Shown in pieces: positions 1 to 10,158 of a stretch of 64,000 nucleotides of DNA. The notes under the pieces are model-generated. The model ran no database searches. It had not been told where the DNA came from and saw nothing but the letters and a program-made list of their open reading frames with translations. A program made the position numbers and the translations under genes. Position 1 is the first letter of the stretch; the number at the start of each line of letters is the position of its first letter. Origin of the DNA: Planctomycetota bacterium (GTDB lineage: Bacteria > Planctomycetota > UBA1135 > GCA-002686595); contig JADJQU010000006.1 of assembly GCA_016712565.1 (NCBI GenBank), positions 464,742-528,741 on the forward strand, given 5' to 3'.

Positions 1-115
1 CTGCTCCGGCGCCCCCGGATCCAGGGGGCCCGTCCCCGGGAGTTCCCGGAGACCCGGTCGGTCCGCCCGTCCAAGAGCCCGTTCACCAGTAGCAGCCCGC
101 ACCGTTCTTGCAGCC

Positions 116-1992
116 ATGAGATCCCGCGCGCGCCTTCCCCGCTTTCCCTGGCCCGATTCCCTGCGGGTGCTTCGCACGCCCCTCTGGGTCGCCCTGATCC
201 TCTGCAGTCCCCTGTGGCTTTCGGTGGGGGTCTCCGCGGCCGTGGGCGGTTTCCAGGACGTTCCCGCGTCGGAAAGTGCGCCCGACCCGGGCGCCCTGAG
301 TCCGCGGGCCCTCCTGGCGACGTTCCTGGAGCACGGCCGCCGCTGGCGCGAGCACGGGGAAAAGGCCGACCTGGAGGCCGCGGCGCGGGCCTTCGAGATG
401 GAGTCCTTCCCGGCCCAGGATCGCGCCTACCTGAGGGCCAAATTCGCTTCCTGGCTCCTGTTCCTGCTCGACCGCGTCGAGGGGGTCGACCCCGCGGAGA
501 TCCCCGGCGAGGGGCCCGCGCTCGACGCCGGCCGCTACGTGCATCGGTTCACCCGGGCCGACCAGCCGGCGGTGGCCATCGAGCTGGAGTTCAAGCGCCT
601 GCGCGAGGGCCCCTGGGTGATCAGCGGCTCGACCCTGAATCGGCTGGAGGGCTGGACCCAAGAGTACGGCAGGGTGGCCCCGCTCTCGGCCGTGGCGCGG
701 CCGGCCGGCTTTCAAGAATGGGTGCGCGCGACGGTGCCGGACTCCATGCGCAAGCGGGTCCTGTTCCTCGAAGCCTGGCAGTGGATCGGCATGGGTGCCC
801 TGGTGCTCGCCGGGCTCCTGGCGCAGCGCGTGGTGTCCTACTTCTTCGCGCGCTTCGTGGCCCACCGCTCCAGCGCCGAGCGCATTCCGGTGGACGCCGC
901 GCTCCTGGCGCGGGTGGCCCGGCCGATCGCCCTGCTCGCCACCTCGCTCGCCTTCTTCGCGGGCGTGCCGCTGCTCGATCTCGGACCCAGCGCGTACCAC
1001 TTCGTCAACCTGCTGGCCAACGTCGGCCTGACGATCGCCATCGTCTGGACCGCCTACCGGGTGGTCGACGTGGTGGCCTGGGTCATGGCCCAGCGCGCGG
1101 CGCGGACCGAGGGCAAGTTCGACGACATGCTCGTGCCCCTGGTGCGACGCACGCTCAAGTGCGTGGTGATCATCCTGGGCGTGGTGCTGATCGTGACCCG
1201 CATGGACCGGGACCTGTGGGGCCTGGTGGCCGGCCTGTCGATCGGCTCCCTGGCCGTGGGTTTCGCCGCCAAGGACTCGATCGAGAACCTGTTCGGCACG
1301 TTCACCGTGCTGATGGACAAGCCGTTCCAGTTGGGCGACGTGATCGCGGTCACGGGCATCGAGGGCGCCGTGGAGGACGTGGGCTTCCGTTCCACGCGCC
1401 TGCGCACGGCCGAGGACAGCCTGATCACGGTGCCCAACTCGCGCTTCATTTCGGCCCACGTGGAGAACCGCGGGTTGCGCCGCCGCCTGCGCGTGCGCGC
1501 CACCCTGGGGCTCACCTACGACACCCCGCCGGAACTGCTGGACACCTTCTGCGAGGGCGTGCGCGAGCTGATCCGCCGCCATCCGTACACGCGCAAGGCC
1601 GACTACACCATCTGGATGACGGGGTTCGGGCCGTCGTCCCTCGACCTGCTCTTGACCTTCTTCCTGGAGGTGGCCGACCCCGCCACCGAGCAGCGCGAGC
1701 GCCATCGGCTGTACCTGGACATCCTGCGGCTGGCGGACAGCCTCGGGGTCCGCTTCGCCTACCCGACACAAACCTTGCAGATCGAGCGCGGCGCGCCCCG
1801 GCCCGCGGGCACGGGCCCGGCTCCGGCACCGGCGCCGCGGCGGTGGAGCGGGGCAGGCGGGCGGCGGGGAAGATCGCCGACCGCACCCTGGAGTTTCGCG
1901 ACGGCAAGCGGCCTCCGCCGGTGCGCTTCGATACCCTGTCCGCCGACGATGCCGGCCACGGCCCCTTGGGGGATTCACCGTCCCGCGAATGA
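116..1992 (+). CDS. MscS-family mechanosensitive channel (apparent frameshift near the C-terminus)
   Basis: Inner-membrane small-conductance mechanosensitive channel family, which releases solutes on osmotic downshock. An N-terminal hydrophobic segment (about residues 20-42) precedes a roughly 180-residue extracytoplasmic-looking domain. Hydrophobic helices follow, then the Gly/Ala-rich pore helix and beta domain with the family-typical stretch 'GFAAKDSIENLFG' near residue 380 and 'PNSRF' further on. The reading frame from 116 stays open to 2062, but after 'TQTLQIERG' (about 1790) it becomes compositionally unlike protein. The +2 frame instead carries good codon use ('KIADRTLEFRDGKRPPPVRF') to a TGA at 1990-1992. 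A single missing base between about 1790 and 1845, in a pure G/C tract, is the likely cause. If the sequence is right, the protein ends at 2062 with an ATGA overlap with moxR. The family call is firm; the C-terminus is uncertain. Confidence 0.85.
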
Positions 1993-2058
1993 TCGACCCG
2001 CGCGGCTCCAACAGGGCCACGACGGTTACCGTAGAGCACGCCACCCGACCAGGATCCC

Positions 2059-3066
2059 ATGACCCAGGCCCCGCCCCCCGTGACTCCCTCGACTCCCTAC
2101 CCAGTCCAGCGCGGCGGCGCTCCCTGGGTGCCCGCCCTGGAGACGGCCCTGGCCGAGGTGATCATCGGCCAGCGCGAGCTGGTCCACGGCCTCCTGATCG
2201 GCCTCTTGACCGGCGGCCACGTGCTGCTCGAGGGCGTGCCCGGCCTGGCCAAGTCCCTGGCGGTCTCGACCCTGGCCAAGGCCACCCACGGCTCCTTCGC
2301 GCGCCTGCAATTCACGCCGGACCTCCTGCCCAGCGACCTGGTGGGCACCGAGATCTACAACGCCAAGGAATCCACGTTCACGACCCGCAAGGGGCCGATC
2401 TTCGCCAACTTCGTGCTGGCCGACGAGGTCAACCGCGCTCCCGCCAAGGTGCAGTCGGCCCTGCTGGAGGCCATGCAGGAGCACCAGGTCTCCATCGGCG
2501 GCGTGACCTTCAAGCTGCCCGAGCCGTTCCTGGTGCTCGCCACCCAGAACCCCCTCGAGCAGGAGGGAACCTACGCCCTCCCCGAGGCCCAGGTCGATCG
2601 CTTCGCGCTGAAGCTCGTGGTGGACTACCCCTCGAAGGAGGAGGAGCTGCTCGTGCTGCACCGCATGGCGCGCACCTCGCCGCCCCTGGACGTGCGGCAG
2701 GTGGTCAGCCTGGAGGAAATCCAGCGCGCGCGCAGCGCCGTGGACCAGGTGACCCTGGATCCCAAGCTGGCCGAGTACATCGTCGCGCTGGTGCAGGCCA
2801 CGCGCCAACCGGCGGCCGCGGGGCTCAAGGACCTGGTGGGCCGCGTGCAGTACGGCGCGAGCCCGCGGGCCACGATTTGGCTCGCCCTGGCCGCGCGCGC
2901 CAATGCGTTCCTCGAGGGGCGCGCCTTCGCCACGCCCGCCGACATCAAGCGCGTTGCGCCGCCCGTGCTGCGCCACCGCGTGATCCCCACCTACGAGGCG
3001 GACGCCGAGGGCCTCTCCAGCGACAAGCTGGTGGCGCGCCTGCTCGAGACGATCCCGGTTCCCTGA
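2059..3066 (+). CDS. moxR: MoxR-family AAA+ ATPase
   Basis: 335-residue cytoplasmic AAA+ ATPase of the MoxR family, chaperone-like partners of VWA proteins. Visible motifs are Walker A 'GVPGLAKS' (59-66), Walker B/sensor region 'LADEVNRAPAKVQSALLEAM' (from about 120), and 'LATQNPLEQEGTYALPEAQ', which is highly characteristic of MoxR. Length is normal for the family. It heads a tightly spaced run with the DUF58 gene and the Bat VWA genes downstream, the classical arrangement in which MoxR is thought to act on the VWA proteins in the membrane. Start ATG at 2059. Confidence is high on family; the substrate is inferred from context only. Confidence 0.96.
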   Translation: MTQAPPPVTPSTPYPVQRGGAPWVPALETALAEVIIGQRELVHGLLIGLLTGGHVLLEGVPGLAKSLAVSTLAKATHGSFARLQFTPDLLPSDLVGTEIYNAKESTFTTRKGPIFANFVLADEVNRAPAKVQSALLEAMQEHQVSIGGVTFKLPEPFLVLATQNPLEQEGTYALPEAQVDRFALKLVVDYPSKEEELLVLHRMARTSPPLDVRQVVSLEEIQRARSAVDQVTLDPKLAEYIVALVQATRQPAAAGLKDLVGRVQYGASPRATIWLALAARANAFLEGRAFATPADIKRVAPPVLRHRVIPTYEADAEGLSSDKLVARLLETIPVP

Positions 3067-3079
3067 CGGACGGCACCGC

Positions 3080-4024
3080 GTGTCCCTCGAAGAGGAAACC
3101 GCCGACGAGATCTTCGCGCCGGAGTTGATGGCGCGCGTGCGCCAGATCCAACTGCGCACGCGACGCATGGTCAGCGAAGTGCTCGCGGGCGCCTACCGTT
3201 CGACCTTCAAGGGCAGCGGCATCGAATTCGACGACATCCGTCCCTACCAGCCCGGCGACGACGTGCGGGCCATCGACTGGAAGCGCACCGCGCGCTCGGG
3301 CGAGCCCTTCATCAAGACCTACGTCGAGGAGCGCGAGCTGTCCTTGATGTTCGTGGTGGACCTTTCGCGCACCATGGACTTCGGTTCCAGGGACTTCACC
3401 AAGCGCGAGGTGGCGGCCCAGATGGTGGCGCTGCTCTCCTACGTGGCCGCGCGACAGCACGACCGCGTGGGCCTGACCCTGTTCGGCCCCGAAGTGGGCC
3501 TGTCGCTCGCCCCGCGCAAGGGCGCCGGGGCCGTGGCGCGCGTGGTGCGCGAGGTGCTGGCCGCGCGGCCCACGGCGGCGCTGAACGCCTGTTCCTCCTT
3601 CGACAACGTGCTGGGGCACTGCGCAAGGTCCATGCACCGGCACAGCCTGCTGTTCGTGATCAGCGACTTCGCCGTGCCCGAGCTCCGGGCCCCGGGCGAA
3701 GCGCCCCCGTGGCGTCACCATTTGATCGACCTGGCCGGCCGCCACGACGTGGTGCTGGCGCGGGTCACCGACCCCTTCGAGCTGGAGCCGCCGGCCGCGG
3801 GCTGGCTGACCCTGGAGTCCCTCGGCAGCGGCACGCGCCTGGACTTCGACGCCCGCAGGCCCGCGTCCCGTGCGGCCTGGCGACGGGAGGCGGAAGCCCG
3901 CGCGGCCGCCGTCCTACAGCTCGCGGCGCGCACGGGCCTGGACCTGATCGAGCTCTCCACGGAAGGCAGCGTCGCCGATCCCATCGCGGCTTTTTTCCGC
4001 GCCCGCGGACGACGCAGGCGCTGA
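3080..4024 (+). CDS. DUF58 domain protein of the MoxR/Bat cluster
   Basis: 314-residue DUF58 protein. The hallmark block 'FDDIRPYQPGDDVRAIDWK' (about 50-68) is followed by a VWA-like fold in which the metal-site motif is degenerate ('DLSRTMD', about 94-100). DUF58 genes almost always lie directly after moxR and are thought to be its protein partners, though their biochemical role is unproven. GTG start at 3080, 13 bp after the moxR stop, and no predicted transmembrane segment, unlike the VWA proteins that follow. The C-terminal 60 residues are Arg/Ala rich. Confidence 0.93.
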   Translation: MSLEEETADEIFAPELMARVRQIQLRTRRMVSEVLAGAYRSTFKGSGIEFDDIRPYQPGDDVRAIDWKRTARSGEPFIKTYVEERELSLMFVVDLSRTMDFGSRDFTKREVAAQMVALLSYVAARQHDRVGLTLFGPEVGLSLAPRKGAGAVARVVREVLAARPTAALNACSSFDNVLGHCARSMHRHSLLFVISDFAVPELRAPGEAPPWRHHLIDLAGRHDVVLARVTDPFELEPPAAGWLTLESLGSGTRLDFDARRPASRAAWRREAEARAAAVLQLAARTGLDLIELSTEGSVADPIAAFFRARGRRRR

Positions 4025-4028
4025 AGCC

Positions 4029-4982
4029 ATGTTCCCGCCGCACCGTTCCAGAATGAGCCTCGCGCTGCTCTTGCTTTCGACTCCGGCCCTGGGCCAGGAA
4101 GTCGGGGCACCGGAGGCGCGCGCCCACTGGGAACTTCCCGTGAAGGAGGCCGCGGTGGGCGAGCCCGTGCAGGCCAGGCTCGTCGTCGAGCACGCCGCGG
4201 GCGCCCGCGTGGAGCTCTCCTCGCCCGTGGAGGACGGCTCTTGGGTGCTGTTCGACCGCACAGCCCCCTGGACCGAATCCGCCGGGCCCGGTCGGGCGCG
4301 CACCGCCTGGGAATTCCGCTGGGCTTCCCTGGAGGCCGGCTCCCGCTCCCTGCCCGCGGCGACGCCGACGTTGGGGGGCCAGGCACTGGAAGTGGAGGGA
4401 GCGACGCTCTCGGTGGCCGCCGTGCTCGGCGAAGGCGAGGACGCGCCCCGGCCCCTGCGGGACGCGCCGCCCTTGCCCGCGGAAACCGAGGGGCCGCTCC
4501 CCTGGATCGCGGCGGGCGTCCTGCTCCTCCTGGGCGTCCTGCTGGGCGCCTGGATCCTGCGTCGTCGCCGCGCCGCGCCTCCGGTGACGGCCAGTCCGCC
4601 TTCCGCCCGCCTCTCGGTGCTGGAGGCCGCGGACCTGGAACAACCCGCCGACGTGCAGTCGGCGCACTACGCCATGACGCGCCTCTTGCGCGAGAGCGCG
4701 GACCTGGGGGCCGGCGTGGACCGCAGCGCGCTCACCGACGAGGAATGGGCCGCCAGGGCCGAGGGGGAATTCCGCGCCGCGGGGCTCTCCGAGGGCGAGC
4801 GGGCGACGTTGCAGGAACTGCTGCTCCGGGCCGCGGCGGTCAAGTACGGCCCCGAGCGGCCGACCCACTGGGCCACGCGGGAGTCCCTGGCCCGGGCGCG
4901 CGCGCTGGCGCTGCGTTTCGAGGCGCGGGCCTCCTCCGCCGGCCTCGCCGGGGCCGACACGCGGCGCGAGGAGGCGGCGTGA
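4029..4982 (+). CDS. Bat-cluster membrane accessory protein (DUF4381/BatD-like)
   Basis: 317 residues. A short signal peptide (core 'SLALLLLSTPALG'; an alternative Met at residue 9 sits just before it) leads into a periplasmic beta-rich region of about 120 residues. One strong transmembrane helix ('WIAAGVLLLLGVLLGAWIL', about 158-176) follows, then an Arg-rich stop-transfer and an Ala/Glu-rich cytoplasmic helical tail. This topology and its place between DUF58 and BatA match the small single-pass accessory proteins of Bat clusters; I cannot assign a specific reaction. It overlaps the batA start by GTGA at 4979-4982, implying translational coupling. Confidence 0.75.
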   Translation: MFPPHRSRMSLALLLLSTPALGQEVGAPEARAHWELPVKEAAVGEPVQARLVVEHAAGARVELSSPVEDGSWVLFDRTAPWTESAGPGRARTAWEFRWASLEAGSRSLPAATPTLGGQALEVEGATLSVAAVLGEGEDAPRPLRDAPPLPAETEGPLPWIAAGVLLLLGVLLGAWILRRRRAAPPVTASPPSARLSVLEAADLEQPADVQSAHYAMTRLLRESADLGAGVDRSALTDEEWAARAEGEFRAAGLSEGERATLQELLLRAAAVKYGPERPTHWATRESLARARALALRFEARASSAGLAGADTRREEAA

Positions 4983-6055
4983 GTCCGCTGCTCCTCTTGC
5001 AGGCCACGGAGGCCGCGGACGCCGTGCAAAGCGTCGCCGAGGCGCGACTGCAGGTCTTCGGCGACTACTTCCTCGCCAATCCGTGGTTCCTGCTGTTGGC
5101 GCCCCTGGGGTGGCTCGCCCTGCTCCACGGCCGTTCGCGCCGTTCCCGCTCGGCGGGTCGCGTGGGGGTGCTGCCCGCCGGCAGCCTGCCGCGCTCCACC
5201 GCCCAGCGGCTCGCCTTCCTGCCCACGCTGCTCGAAGGGGCGGCCCTGCTGCTGGTGGCGGTCGCCATGGCGCGGCCCGTGCGCGCCAACGAGCTGCGCA
5301 CGAACACGAGCGAGGGCATCGACATCGTGCTGGCCGTGGACCGCTCGGGCTCCATGCAGCACAAGGACCTCGACCCGGAGAAGACGCGCCTGGAGGTGGT
5401 CAAGGAGGTCGTCGGCGACTTCGCGGTGCGTCGCACCGGAGATCGCGTGGGGGCCGCCGATTCCTGCGCGCTGATCACCTTCGCGCGCTTCCCCCAGCTC
5501 CTGTGCCCGTTCACCCTCGATGCCGGGGCCCTGACCAGCTTCCTCGACTCGGTGGAGCTCGTGAAGTACGAGGCGGAGGACGGCACGGCCATCGGTCGGG
5601 GGCTGGCCAAGGCGGTGGCGACTCTGCAGGCGTCGCCGGCCAAATCGCGGGTCGTGGTGCTGCTCACCGACGGTGAGAACAACGTGGACGACATCACTCC
5701 CGCGGCGGCGGCGGAACTGGCAGCGGAGAAGGGCGTCAAGGTCTACACCGTGCTCGCGGGGCGCTTCGTCTATCAGCAGGACCTGTTCGGGCGCGTGTTC
5801 CCCAGCGAAGTGGAGCTGGACACCAAGGACCTGCGCCTGATCGCCGAGACCACCGGCGGCAAGTTCTTTCGCGCCAAGGACCGCAAGGCCCTGGAGGACA
5901 CCTACGCCGAGATCGAGCGCCTGGAGCGCACGCCGCGCACCGAGGAGCGGCGCGTGGACACCTTCGACCTGTACCCGCGCGTGCTCCTCCTGGCCCTGTT
6001 CTGCTATGGGACCGCATGGCTGTGCCAGGCCACCTGGGCCCGGAGGCTTCTGTGA
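4979..6055 (+). CDS. batA: BatA-like VWA membrane protein
   Basis: 358-residue membrane-anchored von Willebrand A protein. Two N-terminal hydrophobic segments ('PWFLLLAPLGWLALL', about 35-49, and about 82-97) precede a VWA domain with an intact metal-ion-dependent adhesion site 'DRSGSM' (121-126), the Thr region, and 'VLLTDGENN'. A last hydrophobic helix ('VLLLALFCYGTAWL') ends the protein. GTG at 4979 is chosen because it overlaps the preceding stop as GTGA and starts just before the first hydrophobic segment. Bat proteins were named for Bacteroides aerotolerance and are linked to stress tolerance; the molecular role is unknown. The neighbours moxR, DUF58 and batB support the call. Confidence 0.92.
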   Translation: MSPLLLLQATEAADAVQSVAEARLQVFGDYFLANPWFLLLAPLGWLALLHGRSRRSRSAGRVGVLPAGSLPRSTAQRLAFLPTLLEGAALLLVAVAMARPVRANELRTNTSEGIDIVLAVDRSGSMQHKDLDPEKTRLEVVKEVVGDFAVRRTGDRVGAADSCALITFARFPQLLCPFTLDAGALTSFLDSVELVKYEAEDGTAIGRGLAKAVATLQASPAKSRVVVLLTDGENNVDDITPAAAAELAAEKGVKVYTVLAGRFVYQQDLFGRVFPSEVELDTKDLRLIAETTGGKFFRAKDRKALEDTYAEIERLERTPRTEERRVDTFDLYPRVLLLALFCYGTAWLCQATWARRLL

Positions 6056-8347
6056 TCCAGAGCTCGTTCCTGGGATTCGGCTGGCTGCGGCCCGAGCTCT
6101 TGTGGTGGGCCCTGGCGGGCTTGGCCCTGGCGCTCCTGGGAGCGTGGGCCGTGGCCCGCCGCGCCCGGGCCGTGCGCGCGCTGGTTTCCGCGCGCCAGCT
6201 GGAGCGTTTCGTGCCGGACCTTTCCCACAACCGTCCGCGGGCGCGTTTCCTCCTGGCGGGGCTCGCGCTGGCGTTCCTGGCCCTGGCGGCGGCGGGTCCC
6301 GTCCGCGGCCACACCCTGCGGGAGGTGCGCCGCCGCGGTCTCGACATCGTCGTGTGCGTGGACACCTCGCGCTCCATGCTCGTGCGCGACCTGCGGCCCG
6401 ACCGCATGTCGCGGGCGCGGCGCGAGGTGCGCGGCCTGATCGACCGCCTGCGGGGCGACCGCATGGCGCTGATCGCCTTCGCCGGCGACGCGCGCGAAGT
6501 GGCGCCGCTGACCCACGATCAGATCGCCCTCGCCACGCTGCTGGAGAGCGTGACGCCCGCCGAGAACGAGAAGGGCGGCACCGATTTGGGCGCGGCCCTG
6601 GAGCGCGCCTTGGCCCTCTTCGACGGCCGCACCGGCGCCCACGAGTGCGTGGTCGTGCTCACCGACGGCGAGGACCTGGAGGGCCGCGGCCTGGAAGTGG
6701 CCCGTGGGGCCGGCGAACGCGGCGTCAAGGTCTTCGTGGTCGGCATGGGCACCGAGGCCGGCGGCAAGATCCCCCTGGATCGGCCGGATGGGGGCGAGTC
6801 GTTCCTGCGCGACAAGCAGGGCCAGGAGGTGGTGTCCACCCTGCAAGGAGGGAGCCTGGAGGCCGTCGCCAAGGCCACGGGCGGAGACTACTTGCCCGCC
6901 GACGCCTCCGCGGCACCCCTGGAGGAGCTGTACGACAAGCGCATTTCGCGTCTGGAGGCCCGCGATCTGCGCGGCGGCCAAGAATTCGTGCCCCACGACC
7001 GATTCCAGTGGTTTTTGGGCCTGGGGGCGGGGGCTGCGATCCTCGCGGCGGGTTTGCGCGAGCGCAGGGCCCGCGCCCGGGGGACTTCGCGATCCCGCGG
7101 GCCTCGCTCCGCGGGGCGCGGGTTCGCGCGGCGCGGCGGCCCCAGGGGCCCCGAGACCGGCCGGCCCTCCTGGGCCCGGGGTTTTGCGCCCTGGATTTTC
7201 CTGGCCCTGCCCCAGGGATCTCCGGCGACCCCAGCGCCGCCTCTCCCCGCGCCTCCCGCGCAGGCGGCGGCCGCGGAGCCGTCCCCGGCGCAGCCCTCCC
7301 CGGCGCAGCCCTCAGCGGCGCAGCCCCCCGCCCGCGAAGCAGCCCTACGGGGGCAGCCTGCGACAGGGCCTGGGTGAATTGCGCGCCGTGCTGGAGAAGC
7401 CTGCTCCCGACCGCGGGGCCCTGGAGCAGGCCCTGGCGCTCGCCGCTGGATTGGCGGCCAAGCCGCTCTCGGACGACGAGCGTGCGCTGGTCTTCTACCA
7501 TCGGGGCGCGCTCTTGGAACGCGCGGGCCGACTCCAGGAAGCGGCGCGTTCCTTCGCCGAATGCGGCGGGCTCGCCGATCCGGGATCCGCGCGACTCGAT
7601 GCCTGGTACAACGCGGGCACGTGCCTGCTCTCCCACGCCGACGGGCTCTTCCTCGCCATCCCCGAGGTGCGCGAGAGCCGCAAGCTGCCGCCCCTGGCGC
7701 CCGCTGCCCCCGCTGCTCCCGGCGCGGCCCCGGCGCCCGGGCCCTCTGCGCCCGGGCCCTCTGCGCCCGCGGATCCCAATCAGGATCTAGAGGCCGCCCG
7801 CTCCGCCTTCGAGGATTCCATCGAGGCCCTGACCCTGCGCCTCCGCGCCGATTGGCACGATCTCGACACGCGCGCCAACCTGGAGCTGGCTCGCAAGCGC
7901 CTGCGCGAGCTCGACGAAATCGCCAAGCGGCGCGAGCAGGAGCAGCAACAGGAAGACCAGAAGGATCCGAAGCAGGACGAGAAGCAGAAGGACCCCAAGG
8001 AGCAGGATCCAGAGAAGCAGGAACCGAAGCAGGATCAGGAAGGGCAGGATTCCAAGCCCCAGGACCCCGAAAAGCAGGACCCCGCAAAGCAGGACCCCCA
8101 GCAGAAGGAAACCGGGGATCCCAAGGAAAAGCCCGAACAGCCTGCGGAGCCGCCCCCGGAGCCCAAGGACGGGGAACAAAAGCAGGAACCGCAGCCGACG
8201 CCGGCGGGCCAGCCGGAAGAGCGCGAGCTCTCCAAGGAGGAGGTCCTGCGCCTCTTCGACCAGCTCGCGGACATCGAGCGGCAGGCCAAGGAACTCCAGG
8301 CGCGCATCCGTGCGACGCGCCGACAGCCCGTGGAGAAGGACTGGTGA
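6052..8347 (+). CDS. batB: BatB VWA domain fused to BatC-like TPR protein, split by an apparent +1 frameshift
   Basis: The first part (to about 7100) is a typical BatB: two N-terminal membrane segments, a VWA domain with intact 'DTSRSM' (104-109) and 'VVLTDGEDL', and a C-terminal membrane helix ('FLGLGAGAAILAAGL'). The frame then continues through Arg/Pro-rich sequence and another hydrophobic stretch into a Pro-Ala-Ser/Gln tract, stopping at 7377. Shifting one base at the C6 run 7324-7329 joins it to a good frame running to 8347. That frame encodes TPR-like helices (about 7380-7930) and a Gln/Asp/Lys/Pro-rich low-complexity acidic region typical of BatC. It has no ATG, GTG or TTG before the GTG at 7388. 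BatB-TPR fusions are known in other bacteria. If the sequence is correct, these are two genes: 6052-7377 and about 7388-8347. Confidence 0.82.
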
Positions 8348-10158
8348 TCGAACCCGGCCTCGCATTCCCATTCGCGTTCCCACGCGCTGGCGCCCGCAGC
8401 CTGGCAACCGCTCTGGCGCGGACCCTGTGGATCCTCTTCGTCTGCTCCTGGTGCGCCGTGGCCGGCGCCCAGAGCCAGGCCCGGGTCTCCGTGCGGCTTT
8501 CCACCGGCGTGGTCAAGCTGGGCAGCGACGCGGCCCTGGTCGCCACCGTCGAAAACGCCGCCTTCAGCGACGTGCGACCGCTGCCCGCGGTGGACGGGCT
8601 GCGCCTGGGCCCCTGGAGCGTCCCGACCGTGCGCTCGATGACCTCCAACGTCAACGGCCGCCTGACCCGCAGCGATGAGCGCACCTGGACCGCCCCGGTG
8701 AGACCCCAGCGCAAGGGCGAGTTCACGATCCCGGCCCTGGAGTTCAACGTCGACGGCTCCGTCGTGCAAAGCCAGCCCCTGACGCTCACCGTGGTCGAGG
8801 ACCTGAAGGGCGAGGAGCTGGGCACGTTCACCCTGAGCGCCTCCTCCAACAAGGTGGTCGAGGGCGAGCCCTTCACCGTGGAGCTGGTCTTCGGCTGGGA
8901 TGCGGCCCTGGGGGAGCGCATCAACTGGGCCAACCTCTCGCTCTCCTGGTGGGGGCAGCTCTCGGGCGCGGTGGAGAACGACCCGCCGGCTCCCGCCCCG
9001 GGGAGCTCGATCGTCGAAATCGTGCTCAACACCAACGAGACCGTGCGCGTCGAGGAGCTGCCCCGGGCCCAGGTCCGCGGCCGCCTCTTCCGCCTGTTCC
9101 GGCTGGTGCGCTCGTTCACGCCCACCCGCGGCGGGACCCTGGAGTTCCCCACGAGCTGGCTGGAGTTCTCGCGCGTCGAGGAATCCGGCGACATCTTCTC
9201 CTTCCAGCGCCGCCGCGAACGGGTGGAGTCCTACTTCGTGCGCAGCGAACCCGTGAAGGTGGAGGTGATCCAGCTTCCCGAGGACGGCCGGCCGCCGGAC
9301 TACGGCGGCGCCATCGGCAGCTTCACGGCCCGGGCCTCGGCCACGCCGCGGGACGTGGACGCGGGGGAGTCGATCAAGTTCAAGGTCGAGTGGACGGGTC
9401 GCGGAAACCTGCAGTACTTCACGCCGCCCGAGCCCAGCCGCAGCGATGCCTTCGCGGGCTTCCGCGTCTACGGAAAGACGGAGACCAAGAGCCTGGAGCG
9501 CCGCACGGTGGTCTACGACATCGCGCCGCGCTCGGCGGAGGTGAAGGAGATTCCGCCCCTCCAGCTCCCCGTCTTCGATCCGAGCACCGGCCGCTACACC
9601 AGCGTCGCCACCGAGCCCCTGGCCATCAACGTGCGGGCCCTGGCGCGGGCCAGCGGACTCGAGGACGCCGCAACGGGTCCGGCCCTGCAGACCGACCTGC
9701 GCGACGTTCCCGGCACGCTCTCCCGCGAGGGCGAGCTGCCGCGGCCCGGGGCGCTCCCGGTGCTGGCCCTGCTGGCCTCGCTGCCGCTCCTGTGGCCCGT
9801 GGCCCAGGGGGTTCTGCGCCGCCGCGGGGACCCGTGGGCACCGCTGGCGCAGAAGCGCAATCGCGCCCGCCGCGAACTGGAGCGCGAGCTGTCCGCGGCG
9901 GACAGTGCCCGCGCGGATCTCGCGGCGCTGCAGCGCTACCTGGGGGCGCGCACGGCGGAGAGCCCGGCGGCCTGGCAGGGCCGCGACCTGGAGGCCTGGT
10001 TCGCGCGCCACGCCGCCTCGGTGCCCGGGGAGCTGGTGCGCGAACTCTCGCGCCTGACCCTGGAGTTGGAGGCGGCCGCCTGGGGCGGCGGCGCAAGGCC
10101 CGCGACCCGCGAACGCGCCGCGGCCCTGGTCCAAGGACTCGAACGGAGCGGCCTGTGA
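8344..10158 (+). CDS. batD: BatD-like secreted/membrane protein
   Basis: About 604 residues. The N-terminal signal peptide ('ALARTLWILFVCSWCAVAGAQ', cleaved after AQ by inspection, around residue 40) is followed by repeated beta-sandwich domains with the BatD pattern ('VSVRLSTGVVKLGSDAAL', then 'SASSNKVVEGEPFTVEL', then a third such domain). After these come one transmembrane helix ('ALPVLALLASLPLLWPVA') and a cytoplasmic Ala/Arg/Glu-rich helical tail. The GTG at 8344 overlaps the previous stop (GTGA) and gives a complete signal peptide. The protein probably presents its beta domains outside the cytoplasmic membrane as part of the Bat complex. Function is inferred from cluster membership. Confidence 0.88.
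   Translation: MIEPGLAFPFAFPRAGARSLATALARTLWILFVCSWCAVAGAQSQARVSVRLSTGVVKLGSDAALVATVENAAFSDVRPLPAVDGLRLGPWSVPTVRSMTSNVNGRLTRSDERTWTAPVRPQRKGEFTIPALEFNVDGSVVQSQPLTLTVVEDLKGEELGTFTLSASSNKVVEGEPFTVELVFGWDAALGERINWANLSLSWWGQLSGAVENDPPAPAPGSSIVEIVLNTNETVRVEELPRAQVRGRLFRLFRLVRSFTPTRGGTLEFPTSWLEFSRVEESGDIFSFQRRRERVESYFVRSEPVKVEVIQLPEDGRPPDYGGAIGSFTARASATPRDVDAGESIKFKVEWTGRGNLQYFTPPEPSRSDAFAGFRVYGKTETKSLERRTVVYDIAPRSAEVKEIPPLQLPVFDPSTGRYTSVATEPLAINVRALARASGLEDAATGPALQTDLRDVPGTLSREGELPRPGALPVLALLASLPLLWPVAQGVLRRRGDPWAPLAQKRNRARRELERELSAADSARADLAALQRYLGARTAESPAAWQGRDLEAWFARHAASVPGELVRELSRLTLELEAAAWGGGARPATRERAAALVQGLERSGL

Noticed and set aside
83..2044. Long open frame on the minus strand opposite the MscS-like gene
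   Set aside because: Arg/Ala/Gly/His-rich composition with no domain; typical shadow of high-GC coding DNA. The same applies to the long antisense frames at 6888-9194, 8035-10164, 22838-24925 and 62865-63953.
1993..2062. Literal 648-residue MscS-like product ending in an ATGA overlap with moxR
   Set aside because: The overlap is attractive, but the last about 85 residues lack coding character, while the adjacent frame has it.
7324..7329. Programmed frameshifting at the C6 run
   Set aside because: There is no slippery-site context or downstream pseudoknot that I can see, and six other genes show similar single-base breaks, so error is simpler. It stays as a checkable alternative.
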